A stretch of DNA of 64,000 nucleotides, taken from Shewanella benthica (lineage in GTDB: Bacteria; Pseudomonadota; Gammaproteobacteria; Enterobacterales; Shewanellaceae). The DNA is taken from assembly GCA_023284085.1 (NCBI GenBank), contig JAKVHY010000011.1, forward strand, positions 80,149-144,148. Reading direction: 5' to 3'. A program made the translations under genes and the position numbers. The notes below the pieces were generated by a model. It was given only the letters and a program-made list of their open reading frames with translations. It did no database searches and was not told the origin of the DNA. Shown in pieces: positions 62,345 through 64,000 of this stretch. Numbering within the stretch: position 1 is the first letter of the stretch; every line of letters begins with the position of its first letter.

Positions 62345-64000
62345 TTGCTATTCATAAGGTTAACACCACTCGTCGTCGCTATGGCTTGCAGCTCGCCAGT
62401 TATTGCCAAACCCTACTTAGCTGGCAATTTGGTGTTTAAACATCACTTCGAGGCCACTGTTGACGGTCAATATTTAGATGCTTCCGGAAACGGCAATCAT
62501 GCAAAAATATTCGGTGATAGTTACGCCATCACTGCAGGGGCACAAGGTAACGGTATCGAGTTTCTCGATGGACTAACCTATTTGGAGATCCCTTTAGGAG
62601 ACTTTAACCCGACTGAGTTTACCGTCAGCTGGCGACTTAAAATCAGCCACCTTGAGACGGAAGGCAACGGATATAATCAACAGATCGGCAGCCAGTGGGG
62701 GCAATTCCATAGCCATTCCAGCGCAGATAAACAAAATGGTGCTCATGGTGGTCGAGTCCAAATAGGCACTCTTCGCGATGACCGCCTAAATTCGGCGGAT
62801 ACCGGGGCGCAAAATGGCTACATCCTTAATGAGTGGGTCCATATTACTGCCACTCAAGACATTGATGGGCTATTTAGTTACTACAAAGATGGGGTGCTGA
62901 TCGCATCAAAACAGATGGCCGCCTCTGATCCCTGGGGGACATTTACCGTCGGTAAGAAAAACCGGCTATCAGCGGGCATGTACGGTACCTTAGATGAACT
63001 CTACCTCTATGATATCTCCATGACGGCCGAGCAAGTTGCCATGCTGCACAATTTTGAAGAGCTTGATCGACCTCCTGTCGAACACACCTCAGCACTATGG
63101 GGATATGAGGGGGAACTGTGGCAGCCAAGGAATCGACTGCCTTTTGTCGCTCTTGCAGGATATCAAGAAGGTAAGGATCCTATCCCGGACGATCTTCCCA
63201 TCGTGGCCAATATCATGGACTTTGGCGCAAAATCAACCTACGAGGTAGAAGCTGATACCGCCGCACTATTGGCTGCCGTCGCATTTGCCGCAACCCAGGT
63301 GAATGCCGAGAACCTCGGGGTGTTGTGGATCCCAGAGGGTGAGTATCGTTTTGATCAACCACTGATATTTACGCAACCGGGATTGGTGATCCGGGGGGCG
63401 GGTCAAGATAAGACCACGCTCTATTTTGAAGGCGGGATGGTTGACCACGGCGGCACCATAAATGATTTCATGATCACCATGGGCCAAAAACAGTCTTATC
63501 AGCGCTGGAATAACGCATTTAGTTTCGGACTGAACAATGAAGATTTACCTCAGCGTGGAGATTTTGAGATCCGCCTGGCTGATGCGATCTCAGACGATGT
63601 GTTTGACCGTATTGCAGCACAAGGTTATCGCATCCGCTTGGCCCAGCAAGTTAAATATGGTGAAAACTCAGAATCTCCTAACCTGGCAGCTGAGATTAAT
63701 GGGACCTCAATGCCTTTACCTAACAGTAGTGGTGGCATGTTACTGAAGCAAAATTTCATTGTTGAGATCTCAGAAGACCGCATGACACTGACCCTAGATC
63801 GTCCCTTGATGTGGACCGTGACTGATGAGGAAATCTATGGCGGAGCTCGTATGATGACCCGAGAGTTCCCCGGATCTGATTCTCAACGTATGGGTATTGA
63901 GCAACTGGCGATCCACTTCGATTCAACCAAGGTAACCGGTCACTCCGGCAGTGCGTTTGGCCAAGGTGGAATTTACATGGCCGGCGATAATAGCTGGGTT
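62345..64000 (+). CDS. Secreted LamG plus beta-helix protein, polysaccharide-lyase-like (5' part)
   Basis: The frame runs off the right edge after 552 codons. A TTG start is chosen because AGGGAG stands eight bases before it and it opens a signal peptide (LFIRLTPLVVAMACSSPVIA). Residues about 28-225 form a LamG/concanavalin-like domain (LDASGNGNHAKIFGDSYAIT, WVHITATQDIDGLFSYYKDG, GTLDELYLYDISMTAEQVAM). From about 290 begins a pectate-lyase-3-type beta-helix (IMDFGAKSTYEVEADTAALL, VLWIPEGEYRFDQPL, LVIRGAGQDKTTL). It is probably an extracellular polysaccharide-degrading enzyme, perhaps for algal material. The catalytic part is not in the window. Confidence 0.85.
   Translation, partial: MLFIRLTPLVVAMACSSPVIAKPYLAGNLVFKHHFEATVDGQYLDASGNGNHAKIFGDSYAITAGAQGNGIEFLDGLTYLEIPLGDFNPTEFTVSWRLKISHLETEGNGYNQQIGSQWGQFHSHSSADKQNGAHGGRVQIGTLRDDRLNSADTGAQNGYILNEWVHITATQDIDGLFSYYKDGVLIASKQMAASDPWGTFTVGKKNRLSAGMYGTLDELYLYDISMTAEQVAMLHNFEELDRPPVEHTSALWGYEGELWQPRNRLPFVALAGYQEGKDPIPDDLPIVANIMDFGAKSTYEVEADTAALLAAVAFAATQVNAENLGVLWIPEGEYRFDQPLIFTQPGLVIRGAGQDKTTLYFEGGMVDHGGTINDFMITMGQKQSYQRWNNAFSFGLNNEDLPQRGDFEIRLADAISDDVFDRIAAQGYRIRLAQQVKYGENSESPNLAAEINGTSMPLPNSSGGMLLKQNFIVEISEDRMTLTLDRPLMWTVTDEEIYGGARMMTREFPGSDSQRMGIEQLAIHFDSTKVTGHSGSAFGQGGIYMAGDNSWV

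Overview
The window reads as a chromosomal segment of a marine gammaproteobacterium, most likely Shewanella. The pointers are the gene order hyaABC-hyaD-(HypF-like)-hypF-hypB-hypC-hypD, a periplasmic nitrate reductase operon of the napDABC type, an intact recC-recB-recD block, and many small dispersed repeats with remnants of REP-associated transposases. All assignments come from reading the sequence and recalled family motifs; no database search was possible.

Layout. 1-9500 (minus strand) holds a membrane-bound [NiFe] hydrogenase: structural genes hyaA, hyaB and hyaC, a strong hairpin terminator, then the maturation genes hyaD, a divergent HypF-like paralogue, hypF, hypB, hypC and the start of hypD. 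An FNR/EtrA-like site lies upstream of hyaA. 9900-12300 carries two near-identical twin-CBS genes embedded in repeats, then a cold-shock protein. 13000-14650 is rlmI bracketed by two C-terminal remnants of a RAYT-type transposase. 14900-16600 is a small accessory island: an orphan Flp pilin, two GNAT genes whose boundaries look like integron cassettes, and an array of REP-like repeats. 16600-22100 holds codA with a tiny remnant of codB, and hrpA.

22370-26730 is the nap operon with FNR-like and NarP-like sites, a possible leader ORF, napD, napA, napB, napC, a 42-residue membrane protein and a terminator. 26800-29100 has a LysR regulator, a possible 39-residue secreted peptide and a D-Ala-D-Ala ligase. 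29200-32700 is a repeat-rich, decayed region: a guanine-class purine riboswitch, an internally deleted purine permease, an xpt gene, an AT-rich orphan gene and a truncated EamA transporter. 33000-43700 has a lipoprotein built of 13-residue repeats, a DsbA-family protein and recD, recB, recC (minus strand).

44350-50500 (plus strand) is a copper resistance cluster: a Met/His-rich CopL-like protein, a DUF411 protein, CopA, CopB, CopC, CopD and an NTF2-like protein. 50800-59400 (minus strand) contains MoxR, DUF58 and transglutaminase genes in one operon, an EAL-domain protein, the lytic transglycosylase slt and rmuC. 60100-61200 is a secreted HAF-like protein. The right edge is the start of a secreted LamG plus beta-helix (polysaccharide lyase-like) protein that runs out of the window.

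The hydrogenase and nap operons both have FNR-type sites and fit a facultative anaerobe that couples H2 oxidation or evolution and nitrate respiration to oxygen limitation. No complete mobile element, tRNA, rRNA or CRISPR array was recognised.
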